A stretch of 64,000 nt of DNA from an uncultured Roseibium sp. (GTDB taxonomy: Bacteria; Pseudomonadota; Alphaproteobacteria; Rhizobiales; Stappiaceae): the NCBI RefSeq assembly GCF_947499295.1, contig NZ_CANMNP010000010.1, forward strand, positions 1-64,000, written 5' to 3'. The notes beneath the pieces are model-generated. The model was not told where the DNA came from. It was given only the letters and a program-made list of their open reading frames with translations, and did not search any database. Below, one piece after another: positions 35,428 to 47,039 of the stretch. A program made the translations under genes and the position numbers. How positions within the stretch are numbered: the first letter of the stretch is position 1; each line of letters starts with the position of its first letter.

Positions 35428-37134
35428 TCAGGCACGCGCTTCCGTCCGACGTCGCCGCGAACGAAGAGAGCGTGGGGAAGGAATAGACCCGGAAGGGTCG
35501 GAATGGCTTTTCAGGAAATCGAGGGGAAGGGGGCTTTCAAAACCCTCAACGACTTCCTTGAGCTTGGATACCGTCATCCTTTTTTCGTAGGTCGCACCTT
35601 CCCCCCGAAGCCCCTCATGGCCCATGACCGAGTTAATGTGGCGTTCTAGATAGTCAGATGATGCCAGAACGGTCTTGAAGGTATGCCTGAAGGAGTGAAA
35701 GACTACTTTCCGGCCGAAACCGAGGCCGGTTTTCAGTCGAGAAAATTCACGACTGAATTCGGCACCAAGTTTATTATCTCTGTTCGGTACCATGCCGGGA
35801 AAAAGTCTGTTTGAGTTCTCCTGAAGGCGCTTTTCTACAAGCTCAAGAAGACCGTGTTCGATAAGCCAAGAATGGATCGGAATTCTGCGCTCACCGGCTT
35901 CTGTTTTAGGATCCCAACCGTCCGGATGCCGCTGAATGACAAAGCAGGGGATGCCGTTCAGCGTAGCAATGTCATGGCTGGGTCGTAGGCGGCAGATTTC
36001 CTCCAATCTCATTCCTGAATGTAAAGAAATCAAAGGAAGCCAATGCAACGCGCTGTCTGCTGATGCTGTCCTGTAATCCCCCGATCTGAACAATCGATCG
36101 AGGCCTTCCGCTGACCAGTCATCCCGATCTCGGCTGCTTGATTTCGTACCCGGGAATGAATGTCCTGAGAAAGGGCTTTCTCCGTACGGAAGATGGCGTT
36201 GGTGCGTCAACCATGCCCAATAACCGTTCATGGCCGTCATATGCCGTTTGACGGTTTTCATGGTTGCGCGATCCGCGCCAGTTTTATCGGCTTGCTCGAT
36301 TGCTTTGAGGGCATGAACAGCCCGTCCTTTGCCATGTGTCGAAGGTAGCCGGAGGAGCTGCGAACGGAAAATGGCGGCGTCCTCGCGAGAAACTGCACCG
36401 ACACGTTTGTTGCCGATAATCTCGCTGAACAGACGCACGGCTACACCGTACTGCCGGGCTGAATGAGAGCTGATTGCTTTCCGGTCACCCCAGCCCATGG
36501 TTAGTGCGTTCTGCCATTCGGTCGAGTACTTCAGCACCTCTGGGGTATTCAATTGGACGGTTGACTGAGTGGACTGTTGTTTCGGATCAGATGGAGAAGA
36601 CGATGCCTCGATCTCTTCGGGACGGAAAACCTCTTGAATGCGTCGTTCCACCCTCTCGGTGAGCATGGAGACGAGCACCTCGAGAGTTCGAGCAATCGTC
36701 TGATTGTCGAATGGTCCTGGATAACCGGCCGATGAAAGCGCCGCGTACGCCTCGTGGTCCCATTCTTGTTCCGCGGTCCAACCTTCGTTTCCCTGAGTCA
36801 GAAGGCGATAGGGAACGTCTTCGCTCTCGTAACGCAATTCTGCGGGCGTCATTTGATCCAGGACCGCTGTAATATTTCTCTGCCAACTGGGCTTCGATAA
36901 CCAGTGGCGAGCTGATGCGCGGATGTCTTCATCCGTCAGAGAAAAATCCTCGGCCAAGTCGAAAAGCCTTTCAGAAACAAGGTAAAGAGCCGCTGCTCGT
37001 CTTCTTGCTTCACTACGCACGGAAGTTTTTAAAGTGCGGTAAATTTCCTTGAGGCCAATTCGAGGTTGCAGTCGCTCTGGAACCCTTCTGCGGAATGAAA
37101 AACCGGAGCCTTCCCGGAAGAAATAATCGGGCAT
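35428..37134 (-). CDS. int: Tyrosine recombinase, island integrase
   Basis: 568 residues. Catalytic set: Arg376 in HSGMRLEEICRL, Lys410 in DPKTEAGER, His480-x-x-Arg483 in HSFRH, His506 in MGHEG and Tyr516 in ATYEKR. All are present, so the enzyme looks active. A basic N-terminal DUF6538-like segment (FFREGSGFSFRRRVPERLQ) and a middle SAM-like core-binding domain precede it. It begins 85 bp from the tRNA-Gln 3' end, the usual place for an integrase that targets that tRNA. It should catalyse recombination between the 23-bp repeats. Confidence 0.93.
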   Translation of the reverse strand: MPDYFFREGSGFSFRRRVPERLQPRIGLKEIYRTLKTSVRSEARRRAAALYLVSERLFDLAEDFSLTDEDIRASARHWLSKPSWQRNITAVLDQMTPAELRYESEDVPYRLLTQGNEGWTAEQEWDHEAYAALSSAGYPGPFDNQTIARTLEVLVSMLTERVERRIQEVFRPEEIEASSSPSDPKQQSTQSTVQLNTPEVLKYSTEWQNALTMGWGDRKAISSHSARQYGVAVRLFSEIIGNKRVGAVSREDAAIFRSQLLRLPSTHGKGRAVHALKAIEQADKTGADRATMKTVKRHMTAMNGYWAWLTHQRHLPYGESPFSGHSFPGTKSSSRDRDDWSAEGLDRLFRSGDYRTASADSALHWLPLISLHSGMRLEEICRLRPSHDIATLNGIPCFVIQRHPDGWDPKTEAGERRIPIHSWLIEHGLLELVEKRLQENSNRLFPGMVPNRDNKLGAEFSREFSRLKTGLGFGRKVVFHSFRHTFKTVLASSDYLERHINSVMGHEGLRGEGATYEKRMTVSKLKEVVEGFESPLPLDFLKSHSDPSGSIPSPRSLRSRRRRTEARA

Positions 37135-37217
37135 CAGCCACCCTCTGTGGGGGTACTGCGTGGGGGGATTCCCGAAGCAGGCGAATGCGCGCTAAATCAT
37201 TGAAATATTTGAATGGT

Positions 37218-37240
37218 TTGGCTGGGGAACCTGGATTCGA
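37218..37240. repeat. Right attachment repeat of genomic island (att)
   Basis: 23 bases identical to 19022-19044, here overlapping the CCA end, acceptor 3' strand and part of the T-arm of tRNA-Gln. Insertion leaves the tRNA intact. Confidence 0.9.
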
Positions 37241-37292
37241 ACCAGGACTAACGGAGTCAGAGTCCGTGGGTCTACCGTTAACCTATTCCCCA
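37219..37292 (-). tRNA. tRNA-Gln(CUG)
   Basis: Reading minus strand: acceptor TGGGGAA pairs with TTCCCCA, anticodon stem ACGGA/TCCGT encloses loop CTCTGAC with anticodon CTG, T-arm CCTGG-TTCGAAT-CCAGG, and an encoded CCA end. It decodes CAG glutamine codons. Serves as integration site of the island. Confidence 0.95.
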
Positions 37293-37543
37293 ATCGGGCT
37301 CACTTTGTGAGCAATGTGTTTCGAGTGGAACACGTTTCCACCTCGAACAGGTGAGCCGCATATACATCCATCATATTCTTTATTGCAAGGCCCGTTTTTG
37401 ACTTTTTTGAAAATTCGACCGGACCATGGTCTCGGAGACATTCCGATAGGTTCCGGTCTCGTAAGTGCTTTTCCATCCGCCATCAACCTGTTACAGTTTT
37501 TGCAACGAAAGATACGGTTGCGAACCGCGCCAATGGAAACCAT
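37283..37543 (-). CDS. Doubtful small zinc-ribbon-like frame
   Basis: 86 residues reading MVSIGAVRNRIFRCKNCNRL then, after about 30 residues, NKEYDGCICGSP: two CxxC-like pairs. It lacks a clear ribosome site, its stop lies inside the tRNA and its start is only 32 bases from the divergent Ppx start. I keep it as a low-confidence possibility because the Cys pattern is orderly. The plus-strand frames of the same stretch look less protein-like. Confidence 0.25.
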   Translation of the reverse strand: MVSIGAVRNRIFRCKNCNRLMADGKALTRPEPIGMSPRPWSGRIFKKVKNGPCNKEYDGCICGSPVRGGNVFHSKHIAHKVSPIGE

Positions 37544-37575
37544 GTCGGCTGCGGCGGCGACCTGAAAGGCAAAAA

Positions 37576-39303
37576 GTGACTCAGTCAGGTCAGGAACCGC
37601 CCGATTCCGGGCGTGGTATCCCTGATGAGTCCGGGAACAGCGGAGCTTCGTCGGAGCTCCGGACCACGGGTAGAAGGCGTCGAAAGCGCCGTTCTGGCAG
37701 TGGTGCAAAAGGCTCTCCCGTCACACAAAACGGTGTGGCGGCTGCGTCATTTGAAGGGAAGGGACAAAACCCGACCCTTGCTGTCTCCGGATCCATCAGT
37801 ACATCGCATGACAATCAGGCGCGGCCATCGACCGATGGTGAAGACTCGGCATCGACACAAAAACGGCGCAGAAAGCGTCGACGCGGTCGTGCAAAATCTC
37901 AAACCGAACAGGCCTCCGGCACACACCAGCAACAACACGCTCTCAACCCGCATTCTTCGTCGCAACCGCAACCTGGTGCGGAAGGGGTCACCAGTCCAAA
38001 AGGCAAGAAAGCGGCGAGGCGGCGTGGCCGTAAACGGTGGCAGGCGCGCAACAATCAAGGTGTTGAGCAACAGGCAGTCAGCGGCAATCGTGCCAGCAAC
38101 GTAACCTCGCAAAATGTCTCAGGTCCAACCGAGGAAAGTCTGAAGCCACAATCAAGGCAGAGATCTGAGGCAAAATCCGACAATTGGGCCACATCGGCAA
38201 CCGGTGAGTTTCAGAAACCCAAAAGGCCTCAGGGATATCGTCCCAAAGCACCTCATGGACAAAACAGCAGCCCTCTTTATGCAGCGCTGGATCTCGGCAC
38301 AAACAATTGTCGGCTCTTGATTGCCAGGCCGGAAGAACGTGGATTTCGTGTTGTCGATGCCTATTCAAGAATAGTTCGACTGGGTGAAGGCGTCGATTCG
38401 CAGAAGCGACTGAGCGATGCGGCGATGGACCGGGCAATTGAGGCACTCGCGAATTGTCATCGCAAACTCTCTGACCGCGGTGTTGCACGCTCAAGATTGA
38501 TTGCCACTGAGGCGTGCCGGGCGGCAGAAAACGGATCCGAATTCATTGACCGGGTGAAGACCGAAACCGGCCTTGCTCTGGAGGTGGTCAACAGGGAAAC
38601 GGAGGCGCGTCTGGCAGTTGCCGGATGTGCGTCGCTTGTCGACCATGAGGCCGATGGTGTCATCTTGTTCGATATCGGAGGAGGATCTTCCGAAATTGTC
38701 TGGCTCGATCTTCGCAATCGGTGCGGTGCTCGTGGCTATGCGCTGACACGGTTCATCCGGTCCTGGATTTCACTACCGGTTGGAGTGGTGAATTTGGCGG
38801 AACGGCACGGTGGTGTTCATGTCACGCCAGATATATTCGAAGCGATGGTTGAAGACGCAGCCGACCACCTTGCTGCGTTCAATCTTGCTAACAATCTCAC
38901 TGAAGCAATCGCTTCCGGCCGTGTTCATATGCTCGGCACCTCTGGCACGGTGACGACGCTGGCCGGTGTCCATCTCGGGCTCAAACGCTATGACCGGCGC
39001 CGGGTCGACGGAACGTGGCTCGATGACAGTGATGTTTCCAGAATGATTGATGAGCTGCGCGACATGCCTTATGAGGCGCGCATGGAGAACCCTTGCATCG
39101 GTGCAGATCGCGCAGATCTTGTGCTGGCAGGCTGTGCAATTTTAGAAGCAATTCGACGTCGTTGGACCTGCCCGAGGCTCCGAGTTGCCGACCGGGGCCT
39201 GCGCGAAGGTATCCTGACCGAGTTGATGGCGGCCGACGGAGTTTGGGCGCGTCGCAGATCGAGGTCGCGTTTCGACCGTGGCCGCCAAGGAAACAGAGCA
39301 TGA
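37576..39303 (+). CDS. Ppx/GppA phosphatase family protein with long basic N-terminal region
   Basis: 575 residues from GTG 37576 (GAAAGG eight bases upstream). Residues 1 to about 225 are disordered and carry three Arg/Lys clusters ([33 protein letters not shown]). The catalytic ASKHA domain follows: [17 protein letters not shown] for phosphate 1 and [14 protein letters not shown] for phosphate 2, then [14 protein letters not shown]. It is an exopolyphosphatase or pppGpp phosphohydrolase-like enzyme. The basic leader could bind RNA or polyphosphate. The stop overlaps the rlmE start (ATGA). Confidence 0.88.
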   Translation: MTQSGQEPPDSGRGIPDESGNSGASSELRTTGRRRRKRRSGSGAKGSPVTQNGVAAASFEGKGQNPTLAVSGSISTSHDNQARPSTDGEDSASTQKRRRKRRRGRAKSQTEQASGTHQQQHALNPHSSSQPQPGAEGVTSPKGKKAARRRGRKRWQARNNQGVEQQAVSGNRASNVTSQNVSGPTEESLKPQSRQRSEAKSDNWATSATGEFQKPKRPQGYRPKAPHGQNSSPLYAALDLGTNNCRLLIARPEERGFRVVDAYSRIVRLGEGVDSQKRLSDAAMDRAIEALANCHRKLSDRGVARSRLIATEACRAAENGSEFIDRVKTETGLALEVVNRETEARLAVAGCASLVDHEADGVILFDIGGGSSEIVWLDLRNRCGARGYALTRFIRSWISLPVGVVNLAERHGGVHVTPDIFEAMVEDAADHLAAFNLANNLTEAIASGRVHMLGTSGTVTTLAGVHLGLKRYDRRRVDGTWLDDSDVSRMIDELRDMPYEARMENPCIGADRADLVLAGCAILEAIRRRWTCPRLRVADRGLREGILTELMAADGVWARRRSRSRFDRGRQGNRA

Positions 39304-40010
39304 GCCGTTCAAAAAAAGGATCCGGAGATCGCGGGCTCCACGTCAAGGTGAAAACCGCAGCTGGCCGTCGGGAGTCGTCCACGCGCTGGTTGGAGCGTCA
39401 ATTGAACGATCCCTACGTTCGTCGCGCCAAGATCGACGGCTACAGATCCCGAGCTGCCTATAAGCTGATTGAAATTGACGATAAACATAAGCTGCTTAAG
39501 CCTGGATACCGCGTCGTTGACCTTGGGTCTGCGCCTGGAGGCTGGTGTCAAGTTGCGGCTCAGCGGGTGCAATCAAGCATCGAGGCTCCCAAAGTCGTTG
39601 GGATCGATTACCTGGACATGGACCATGTTCGCGGTGCGACGTTCCTGAAGAAAGACTTCCTGGATGATGATGCACCGGCAGTGCTCATGGAAGCTCTTGG
39701 GGGGCAAAAACCCGATGTCGTTCTTTCGGATATGGCAGCTCCGACAACAGGTCACAAGCAAACCGATCACCTGCGTACAACACACCTGTTCGAGATCGCT
39801 GTCGATTTTGCGAGGCAAAATCTGGTTCCAGGGGGATCATTTCTGGCGAAAGTGTTCAGGGGCGGCACTGAAAATGCGCTCCTGCGAGATCTGAAAAGAG
39901 ACTTCAAGACTGTCGCGCATTTGAAACCACCTGCTAGCCGCAAGGAAAGTCCGGAGCTATATGTGATTGCAAAAGGATTTAGGGGTACGGAACCCGAGCC
40001 CCAATCTTGA
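39300..40010 (+). CDS. rlmE: 23S rRNA U2552 2'-O-methyltransferase
   Basis: 236 residues from ATG 39300, overlapping the Ppx stop. FtsJ/RrmJ fold: [15 protein letters not shown] binds AdoMet, [14 protein letters not shown] and KVFRGG carry the catalytic Lys-Asp-Lys residues. It methylates the ribosomal A-loop in the cytoplasm. Coupling to ppx/gppA is common in alphaproteobacteria. Confidence 0.93.
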   Translation: MSRSKKGSGDRGLHVKVKTAAGRRESSTRWLERQLNDPYVRRAKIDGYRSRAAYKLIEIDDKHKLLKPGYRVVDLGSAPGGWCQVAAQRVQSSIEAPKVVGIDYLDMDHVRGATFLKKDFLDDDAPAVLMEALGGQKPDVVLSDMAAPTTGHKQTDHLRTTHLFEIAVDFARQNLVPGGSFLAKVFRGGTENALLRDLKRDFKTVAHLKPPASRKESPELYVIAKGFRGTEPEPQS

Positions 40011-40083
40011 TGCGTTGCTTAGAATGACCGAATTTTGAAGCGCAGACAGGTATGACTTGAATGCTCGTACGGGGTTCATATCA

Positions 40084-40458
40084 ATGGCAAATACAGAGGA
40101 CTTCAAAAGGGCCCTTCAAAAGTCATGGAGCCTTGAATCCAGTACCCTCTGGTCAGTGGATGTACCTGCCGCCGGTCAATGTGGTGTTACGGCCCTTGTT
40201 GCAAATGACATCTTGAACGCCCGGATTGTCAAAACCCGCTTTGGCCTCTCTTGGCACTTTTACAACTTGATCGACGGGCACCGATACGACTTTACGCAAA
40301 GCCAGTTCGAGTATCCGATCGTCTATGATGACATTCCAGCCTCGAGGGAAGAGGCTCTGGCCGACACGAACGCCCAGCAATATGATTATTTGCGCGAGGC
40401 AGTGATTGCTGCCCTTTTGACAGAACTGGATGGGGATAATTCTTCGGATCCAGTATGA
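40084..40458 (+). CDS. YunG-like small protein
   Basis: 124 residues from ATG 40084; a TTG 27 bases upstream is possible. The sequence SLESSTLWSVDVPAAGQCGV followed by TALVANDIL and WHFYNLIDGHRYDFTQSQF resembles YunG-type proteins of unknown role, which share a Cys near CGVTA and a later His-Tyr pair. The Cys and His raise the possibility of a papain-like fold. Independent of neighbours on the same strand (gap 134 bp to guaB). Confidence 0.7.
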   Translation: MANTEDFKRALQKSWSLESSTLWSVDVPAAGQCGVTALVANDILNARIVKTRFGLSWHFYNLIDGHRYDFTQSQFEYPIVYDDIPASREEALADTNAQQYDYLREAVIAALLTELDGDNSSDPV

Positions 40459-40490
40459 CCCTTTTCATTCTGTCACCTGCGTGTTATTGA

Positions 40491-42095
<1,605 letters not shown>

Positions 42096-42143
42096 GCGAG
42101 CCTATCAGCTCGATAAGAGTTTTAAGAACTACAAAGGATTTGC

Positions 42144-43436
42144 ATGAAAGACGGTGGACGCCTGGCGGCTGCAATTGAAGTGTTGCAGGAAGTCGAAACG
42201 CGGCATCGCCCCGTTCAAGCCGCACTAAGAGACTGGGGAACAGCCCACAGGTTTGCGGGGTCTGGAGACCGTACGGTGATCGGGAACCTTGTTTTTGACG
42301 CGTTACGCAACAAGGCGTCGCTCAGCGCCGTGATGCAATCAGGCGACCCGCGAGGGCTTGTCCTGGCAACCTATGTCAAATCCTGGGAAAAAGGAGTTGT
42401 CGCTCTCGAAGAGGCACTTGCCCAGGACAGACACGCGCCCGAGCCTTTGTCGGAACCTGAAAAACAACGGCTTTCAGAAGATGCAGAATTGAGCTTGTCA
42501 CCTGCCGAAGCTGCAGACATACCAAATTGGTTGTGGTCCCGGTTCGAGGACAGCCTAGGTGAAAATGCCATTGCTGAAGGAAAGGCATTGGCGAGACGCG
42601 CTCCTGTCGATCTTCGCGTCAACACATTGAAATCGAACCGCGACAAGCTTCTGAAGCGTTTGGCCCATACGGGTGCAAAATCCTCGTCTTTGTCACCACT
42701 TGGCATCCGAATTGAAGCAAAACCCGGTCTGGGCCGTATGCCGCATGTCCAGGCTGAGGAAGGCTATCAAAAAGGGTGGTTTGAGTTGCAGGACGAGGCC
42801 AGCCAACTGGCCGCGTATTTGGCGAAGGCAGCGCCCGGCGAACAGGTTCTTGACTATTGTGCAGGTGGCGGCGGCAAGACGCTCGCCTTGGCTGCGAGTA
42901 TGCAGAACAAGGGTCAACTCTACGCTTTTGACGCTGATCGGCTTCGGCTCGCCCCAATACATGAACGGTTGAAGCGGGCAGGCGTACACAATATCCAGGT
43001 CCGAGATCCGGCGAGCACGGATTTGACTGATCTTGAAGACCTAATGGATCTTGTGTTTATAGATGCCCCTTGCACCGGAACAGGCGTTTGGCGCAGGCGC
43101 CCTGATTCAAAATGGAAATTGTCGGAAAGAGCACTTGAAGACCGCATAAAAGATCAGCGGCATGTGCTTGAAAACGCAAAGAAATATGTCAAAACTGGCG
43201 GCCGGTTGGTATATGCGACTTGTTCTGTTCTACGCGAGGAAAATCAGTCTCAATCGGAGTGGTTCCTGAAACAGAACCCCGAATTTCAGCCTGTTTCAGC
43301 GCTCGAAATCTGGAAAGAACTGTTGCCGGAAAAGGCCTTGCCAGACCACGTGTCTGAAACCGGCTCACTCTTGCTGTCACCGCATTCGACAGGTACCGAC
43401 GGTTTTTTCATTTCCGTGTTTCAGAAGCGGGCCTAG
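42144..43436 (+). CDS. RsmB-like rRNA/tRNA m5C methyltransferase
   Basis: 430 residues. NOL1/NOP2/Sun family: AdoMet motif VLDYCAGGGGKTLALAA, catalytic Cys in FIDAPCTGTGVWRRRPD and second Cys in VYATCSVLREEN. N-terminal about 140 residues form the NusB-like part seen in RsmB. It starts 49 bp after guaB. Exact target base (C967 of 16S rRNA in RsmB) is inferred from layout only. Confidence 0.88.
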   Translation: MKDGGRLAAAIEVLQEVETRHRPVQAALRDWGTAHRFAGSGDRTVIGNLVFDALRNKASLSAVMQSGDPRGLVLATYVKSWEKGVVALEEALAQDRHAPEPLSEPEKQRLSEDAELSLSPAEAADIPNWLWSRFEDSLGENAIAEGKALARRAPVDLRVNTLKSNRDKLLKRLAHTGAKSSSLSPLGIRIEAKPGLGRMPHVQAEEGYQKGWFELQDEASQLAAYLAKAAPGEQVLDYCAGGGGKTLALAASMQNKGQLYAFDADRLRLAPIHERLKRAGVHNIQVRDPASTDLTDLEDLMDLVFIDAPCTGTGVWRRRPDSKWKLSERALEDRIKDQRHVLENAKKYVKTGGRLVYATCSVLREENQSQSEWFLKQNPEFQPVSALEIWKELLPEKALPDHVSETGSLLLSPHSTGTDGFFISVFQKRA

Positions 43437-43462
43437 GTTCGCAACTGGAGCGCCCAAGGTTG

Positions 43463-44602
43463 TCATGATCGATCCTGCCGATTGAGGCCAAGAACATTTG
43501 GCATTCCATCGCCGACCGGGTTCAAGCGCGAAGTCTCTGAATTCTGCGGAGTATCGCGGCTCATATCAACGCTTTTGCTAGGAAGCCCGGATTGAGTTGC
43601 AGAGTTTTCCCGCGAAGTCTCGGGAACAACTTTTTCGGCGATCAAAGCTTCAATCAACTGCCGAACACCTGGTTCCAGCTGTTTGTTCGACGCGTGACCG
43701 GTCAACACCGATCTTGCTTCCGTTGCGTATTTTAGCGAGGCAAGTGCTGATCCCAATGCATTGAGGGGCTCTGCTGCGTCTGTATCCTCGTCATGTGCTG
43801 CCAGTGCGTAACGAAGTGCGGCAACGGGATCTCCGAGCTTTCGCGAAAGCACGCTCAGTTGCACCATGACTGGGAAGGAATGCGGATCCAGGTCCAATGC
43901 CGCTTCCGAGGCTTCTCTTGCGTCCTCGAGGGCACCTTTTCCGGAAAGCGCATCAGAAAGCACTGATAAAGGATAGGCATCGGTTTTGGAAAGCTGACTG
44001 GCCCGAACGGCTAGTTCAATGACTTCATCATAACGCTTTCTGAGCAGGAGGGTCTCCGATAGGCCGATCAAAGCGGGCACATGTTCCGGATCGACCTTCA
44101 AAGCTTTGCGATAGGCCGCGATAGACGCAGGGATGTGGCCGGTTTTGTCTTGGGTCTCAGCAAACAGGGTCAAAACAGCTGGCGTGTCAGGCAACAGTTC
44201 AACAAGCTTTCTCGCAAGTCCCTCTGCTTCCGCGGCCCGGCCTTCTTTCAACAACACCGTGGCCAGACCAAAAAGTGCGTTTCGATTGTCTTGGGCCTGT
44301 TCAAGTACGTCACGAAAATTCTGTTGTGCGTTTTCAAGATCACCCTGCAAAAGCTGGCAACTTCCAAGGCTGCCGCGCGCACCTAAATGCTCCGGTTCGG
44401 CAAACACAATTCTGCGAAGTTGCGATTGCGCTTCTTCCAGATATCCGGCTTGCAAGAGCGCAGAGGCTGTTCGATATGCGATTTCAGTATCTTGCGGCGC
44501 AAGTTCCTGTGCCTTGAGATAAGATACAAGAGCCTTGTCCAGGTTTCCAGATTGTTCAAGTGCAACAGCGTCATCAAACGCTTTACGGGCAGCTGCGGTC
44601 AT
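43463..44602 (-). CDS. TPR repeat protein
   Basis: 379 residues almost wholly built of TPR helices to about residue 320 (SYLKAQELAPQDTEIAYRTA, AEAEGLARKLVELLPDTPAV, SIAAYRKALKVDPEHVPALI), then a Ser/Asn-rich tail. No signal peptide or membrane segment, so probably a cytosolic scaffold. It is convergent with the methyltransferase gene and divergent from guaA. No partner can be named. Confidence 0.85.
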   Translation of the reverse strand: MTAAARKAFDDAVALEQSGNLDKALVSYLKAQELAPQDTEIAYRTASALLQAGYLEEAQSQLRRIVFAEPEHLGARGSLGSCQLLQGDLENAQQNFRDVLEQAQDNRNALFGLATVLLKEGRAAEAEGLARKLVELLPDTPAVLTLFAETQDKTGHIPASIAAYRKALKVDPEHVPALIGLSETLLLRKRYDEVIELAVRASQLSKTDAYPLSVLSDALSGKGALEDAREASEAALDLDPHSFPVMVQLSVLSRKLGDPVAALRYALAAHDEDTDAAEPLNALGSALASLKYATEARSVLTGHASNKQLEPGVRQLIEALIAEKVVPETSRENSATQSGLPSKSVDMSRDTPQNSETSRLNPVGDGMPNVLGLNRQDRS

Positions 44603-44863
44603 ATGGGTCCGGCATCCTTGAGCACCGTTTCACCACCCGGCATTGGACAGTAATGGCACGATCACTGTCCAGACTAAGTAGCCAACAGACAGGCGTCAAA
44701 ACCGAATTTCAGCCGTACACAGCTTGTAGGAAGACATCGAACTTGACCTCAGGCGAAAACTCTGGCGCAGCTGTTGACGGAGGCGTCAAAAAATACTGTG
44801 AGGGATCATTTCATCCGCCGAATACGGGTTCATTTTGGAGAAAAGACCGGTTAGAAGCTGGCC

Positions 44864-46438
44864 ATGACCCATCATCACGACCGCCTCCTCATAATCGACT
44901 TCGGTTCTCAGGTGACCCAGCTTATTGCGCGGCGCTTGCGTGAACTCAGCGTTTATTGCGAAATTCACCCTTATCAGAATGTAAGCGAGAGCTTTCTTGA
45001 GGAATTTCGCCCGAAGGCAGTGATCTTCTCCGGGGGGCCGGATTCAGTGGTAAGGGAAGGGGCTCCCCGACCACCAAGCGCGGTCTATGAGCTTGGTGTC
45101 CCGATCCTGGGCATCTGTTACGGCCAACAGGTCATGATGCAGGACCTTGGCGGCAAGGTCGAAGGTGGCAAGATTTCAGGAGGTGGCGGCACCGCTGAAT
45201 TTGGTCGCGCCTTTGTCACGCCCACAAGCAGTCCACTGCCAATCCTGAAAGGCTGGTTTGCCAGTGGAAAAGAACAGGTGTGGATGAGCCACGGCGATCA
45301 CGTCAGTGAACTGGCCCCAGGCTTTGAAGTGTTTGGTGTCTCGCCAAATGCGCCATTTGCCGTGACCGCCGATCAGAACCGCAACTTCTTTGCCGTGCAA
45401 TTTCATCCGGAAGTTCATCACACGCCCAACGGCAAAACGCTTTATGAGAACTTCGTTCGCCTGGCAGGGTTTACCGGCGACTGGACGATGGGCGCTTACA
45501 AAGACGATGCCATCGACAAAATTCGTGAACAGGTCGGGGATAAAAAGGTCATTTGTGGGCTGTCGGGCGGTGTAGACAGTTCTGTGGCAGCAGTCCTCAT
45601 TCATGAGGCGATCGGGGACCAGCTGACATGCGTCTTTGTCGACCACGGGCTCTTGCGCCAGAACGAAGCGGACGAAGTCGTTTCCATGTTCCGCGATCAT
45701 TACAACATACCGCTCATACATGCAGACGAAACCGAATTGTTCCTGGGTGAGCTGGATGGCGTTTCCGATCCAGAAACAAAACGCAAGATTATTGGCAAGC
45801 TATTCATCGATGTTTTTCAAAAACACGCCAACGAGATTGAGGGCGCTGACTTTCTTGCGCAAGGGACCCTATATCCGGATGTCATCGAAAGTGTGAGTTT
45901 TTCCGGAGGCCCCTCGGTCACCATCAAGTCCCATCACAATGTCGGTGGTTTACCGGAAAAAATGGGTCTTAAACTCGTTGAGCCTTTGCGTGAACTTTTC
46001 AAGGATGAGGTGAGGGAACTCGGTCGCGAACTTGGACTTCCTGAAAGTTTTATCGGTCGTCACCCCTTCCCGGGACCAGGACTTGCAATCCGTTGCCCCG
46101 GTGAAATCACGCGCGAAAAACTGGAAATCCTGCGGAAGGCTGATGCAGTTTACATCGATCAAATCAGAAAACACGGGCTCTATGACGAAATCTGGCAGGC
46201 GTTTGTTGCCATTCTGCCGGTGCGCACAGTCGGTGTCATGGGCGACGGTCGAACCTACGATTATGCCTGTGCGCTTCGGGCCGTAACGTCGGTCGACGGA
46301 ATGACGGCAGACTACTACCCGTTTGAGCATGAATTCCTTGGTGAAACCGCAACCCGTATCATCAATGAAGTCCAGGGCATAAATCGCGTAACCTATGACA
46401 TCACATCGAAGCCTCCCGGAACGATCGAGTGGGAGTAA
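44864..46438 (+). CDS. guaA: GMP synthase (glutamine-hydrolysing)
   Basis: 524 residues. Class I amidotransferase domain first (nucleophile Cys in GICYGQQ, His in [10 protein letters not shown]), then the ATP pyrophosphatase domain (SGGVDSS P-loop) and the dimer domain ending GTIEWE. It makes GMP from XMP using glutamine and ATP. The 261-bp upstream gap holds its promoter region, shared with the divergent TPR gene. Confidence 0.97.
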   Translation: MTHHHDRLLIIDFGSQVTQLIARRLRELSVYCEIHPYQNVSESFLEEFRPKAVIFSGGPDSVVREGAPRPPSAVYELGVPILGICYGQQVMMQDLGGKVEGGKISGGGGTAEFGRAFVTPTSSPLPILKGWFASGKEQVWMSHGDHVSELAPGFEVFGVSPNAPFAVTADQNRNFFAVQFHPEVHHTPNGKTLYENFVRLAGFTGDWTMGAYKDDAIDKIREQVGDKKVICGLSGGVDSSVAAVLIHEAIGDQLTCVFVDHGLLRQNEADEVVSMFRDHYNIPLIHADETELFLGELDGVSDPETKRKIIGKLFIDVFQKHANEIEGADFLAQGTLYPDVIESVSFSGGPSVTIKSHHNVGGLPEKMGLKLVEPLRELFKDEVRELGRELGLPESFIGRHPFPGPGLAIRCPGEITREKLEILRKADAVYIDQIRKHGLYDEIWQAFVAILPVRTVGVMGDGRTYDYACALRAVTSVDGMTADYYPFEHEFLGETATRIINEVQGINRVTYDITSKPPGTIEWE

Positions 46439-46505
46439 CGTGCCTCAAAGCATTGAGCTGTGCATGACGGCTCTCCAAAGGCCCTGAAAACCTGAAAGCA
46501 AAGTC

Positions 46506-47039
46506 TTGGCGTCAAGTTGCTTGAACAGTGTTGATCAAATTGACCTCAATCCCGATTGCTCAGCGTGTGCTGCTCTTTGCTGTGTTGTGTTTGCATTCGA
46601 TAAATCCGAATCCTTTGCAATAGACAAGGCCGCCGGAGAAGAGTGTCCCAACCTCGGCACCCAAGACAAATGCAGGATTTTCGACAGCAGGACAAAGCTC
46701 GGATTTGCCGGTTGTGTTTCCTACAACTGTTTTGGTGCCGGTCAGCGCGTCACCCAGGAAATCTTCAATGGAAAGTCGTGGCGGGAAAACAGCCAGTTGA
46801 AACAACAGATGGGGTCAGCTCTTTCCGTTTTGCGTCGTATCCACGAACAGCTCTCTCTATTGCGCTCCTCAAAGACGCTTCCGCTTAGCTTGGAAGAACG
46901 CAATTCAGTAGAGGCTTTGGAAAATGAGCTTTCTCGAAACGAAAAATGGACTGAGGAAGACCTGCATCTATTTCCGATTGAGCAAAGAGAAAAGGAAGTC
47001 TTCGCTTTTTTGAGCGGGCTTCGACGTCATGTCGTTTAA
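46506..47039 (+). CDS. Cysteine-cluster protein, hypothetical
   Basis: 177 residues from a TTG start at 46506 (no ATG precedes the Cys cluster; ribosome site weak). The N-terminal part has CSACAALCC, EECPNL, DKCRIF, GCVSYNCFG, a pattern that suggests metal or Fe-S binding as in YkgJ-type proteins. The rest is helical and charged. Convergent with the DksA-like gene, with their ends overlapping by 4 bp. Confidence 0.7.
   Translation: MASSCLNSVDQIDLNPDCSACAALCCVVFAFDKSESFAIDKAAGEECPNLGTQDKCRIFDSRTKLGFAGCVSYNCFGAGQRVTQEIFNGKSWRENSQLKQQMGSALSVLRRIHEQLSLLRSSKTLPLSLEERNSVEALENELSRNEKWTEEDLHLFPIEQREKEVFAFLSGLRRHVV

Larger units (their letters stand above)
19022..37240. mobile_element. Mobilizable genomic island in tRNA-Gln, 18.2 kb
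   Basis: Bounded by 23-bp direct repeats, with a tyrosine integrase directly beside the intact tRNA copy. It contains mobC, a relaxase, a candidate replication protein, a restriction-like operon and small unknown genes, but no type IV coupling or secretion genes. It should therefore need a helper for conjugation. Several of its mobilization genes are interrupted (TAG at 25502, TGA at 20941), so it may be losing mobility. Confidence 0.85.

Noticed and set aside
19045-37217. CRISPR array or insertion sequence inside the island
   Set aside because: No evenly spaced short repeats, transposase or terminal inverted repeats were seen.
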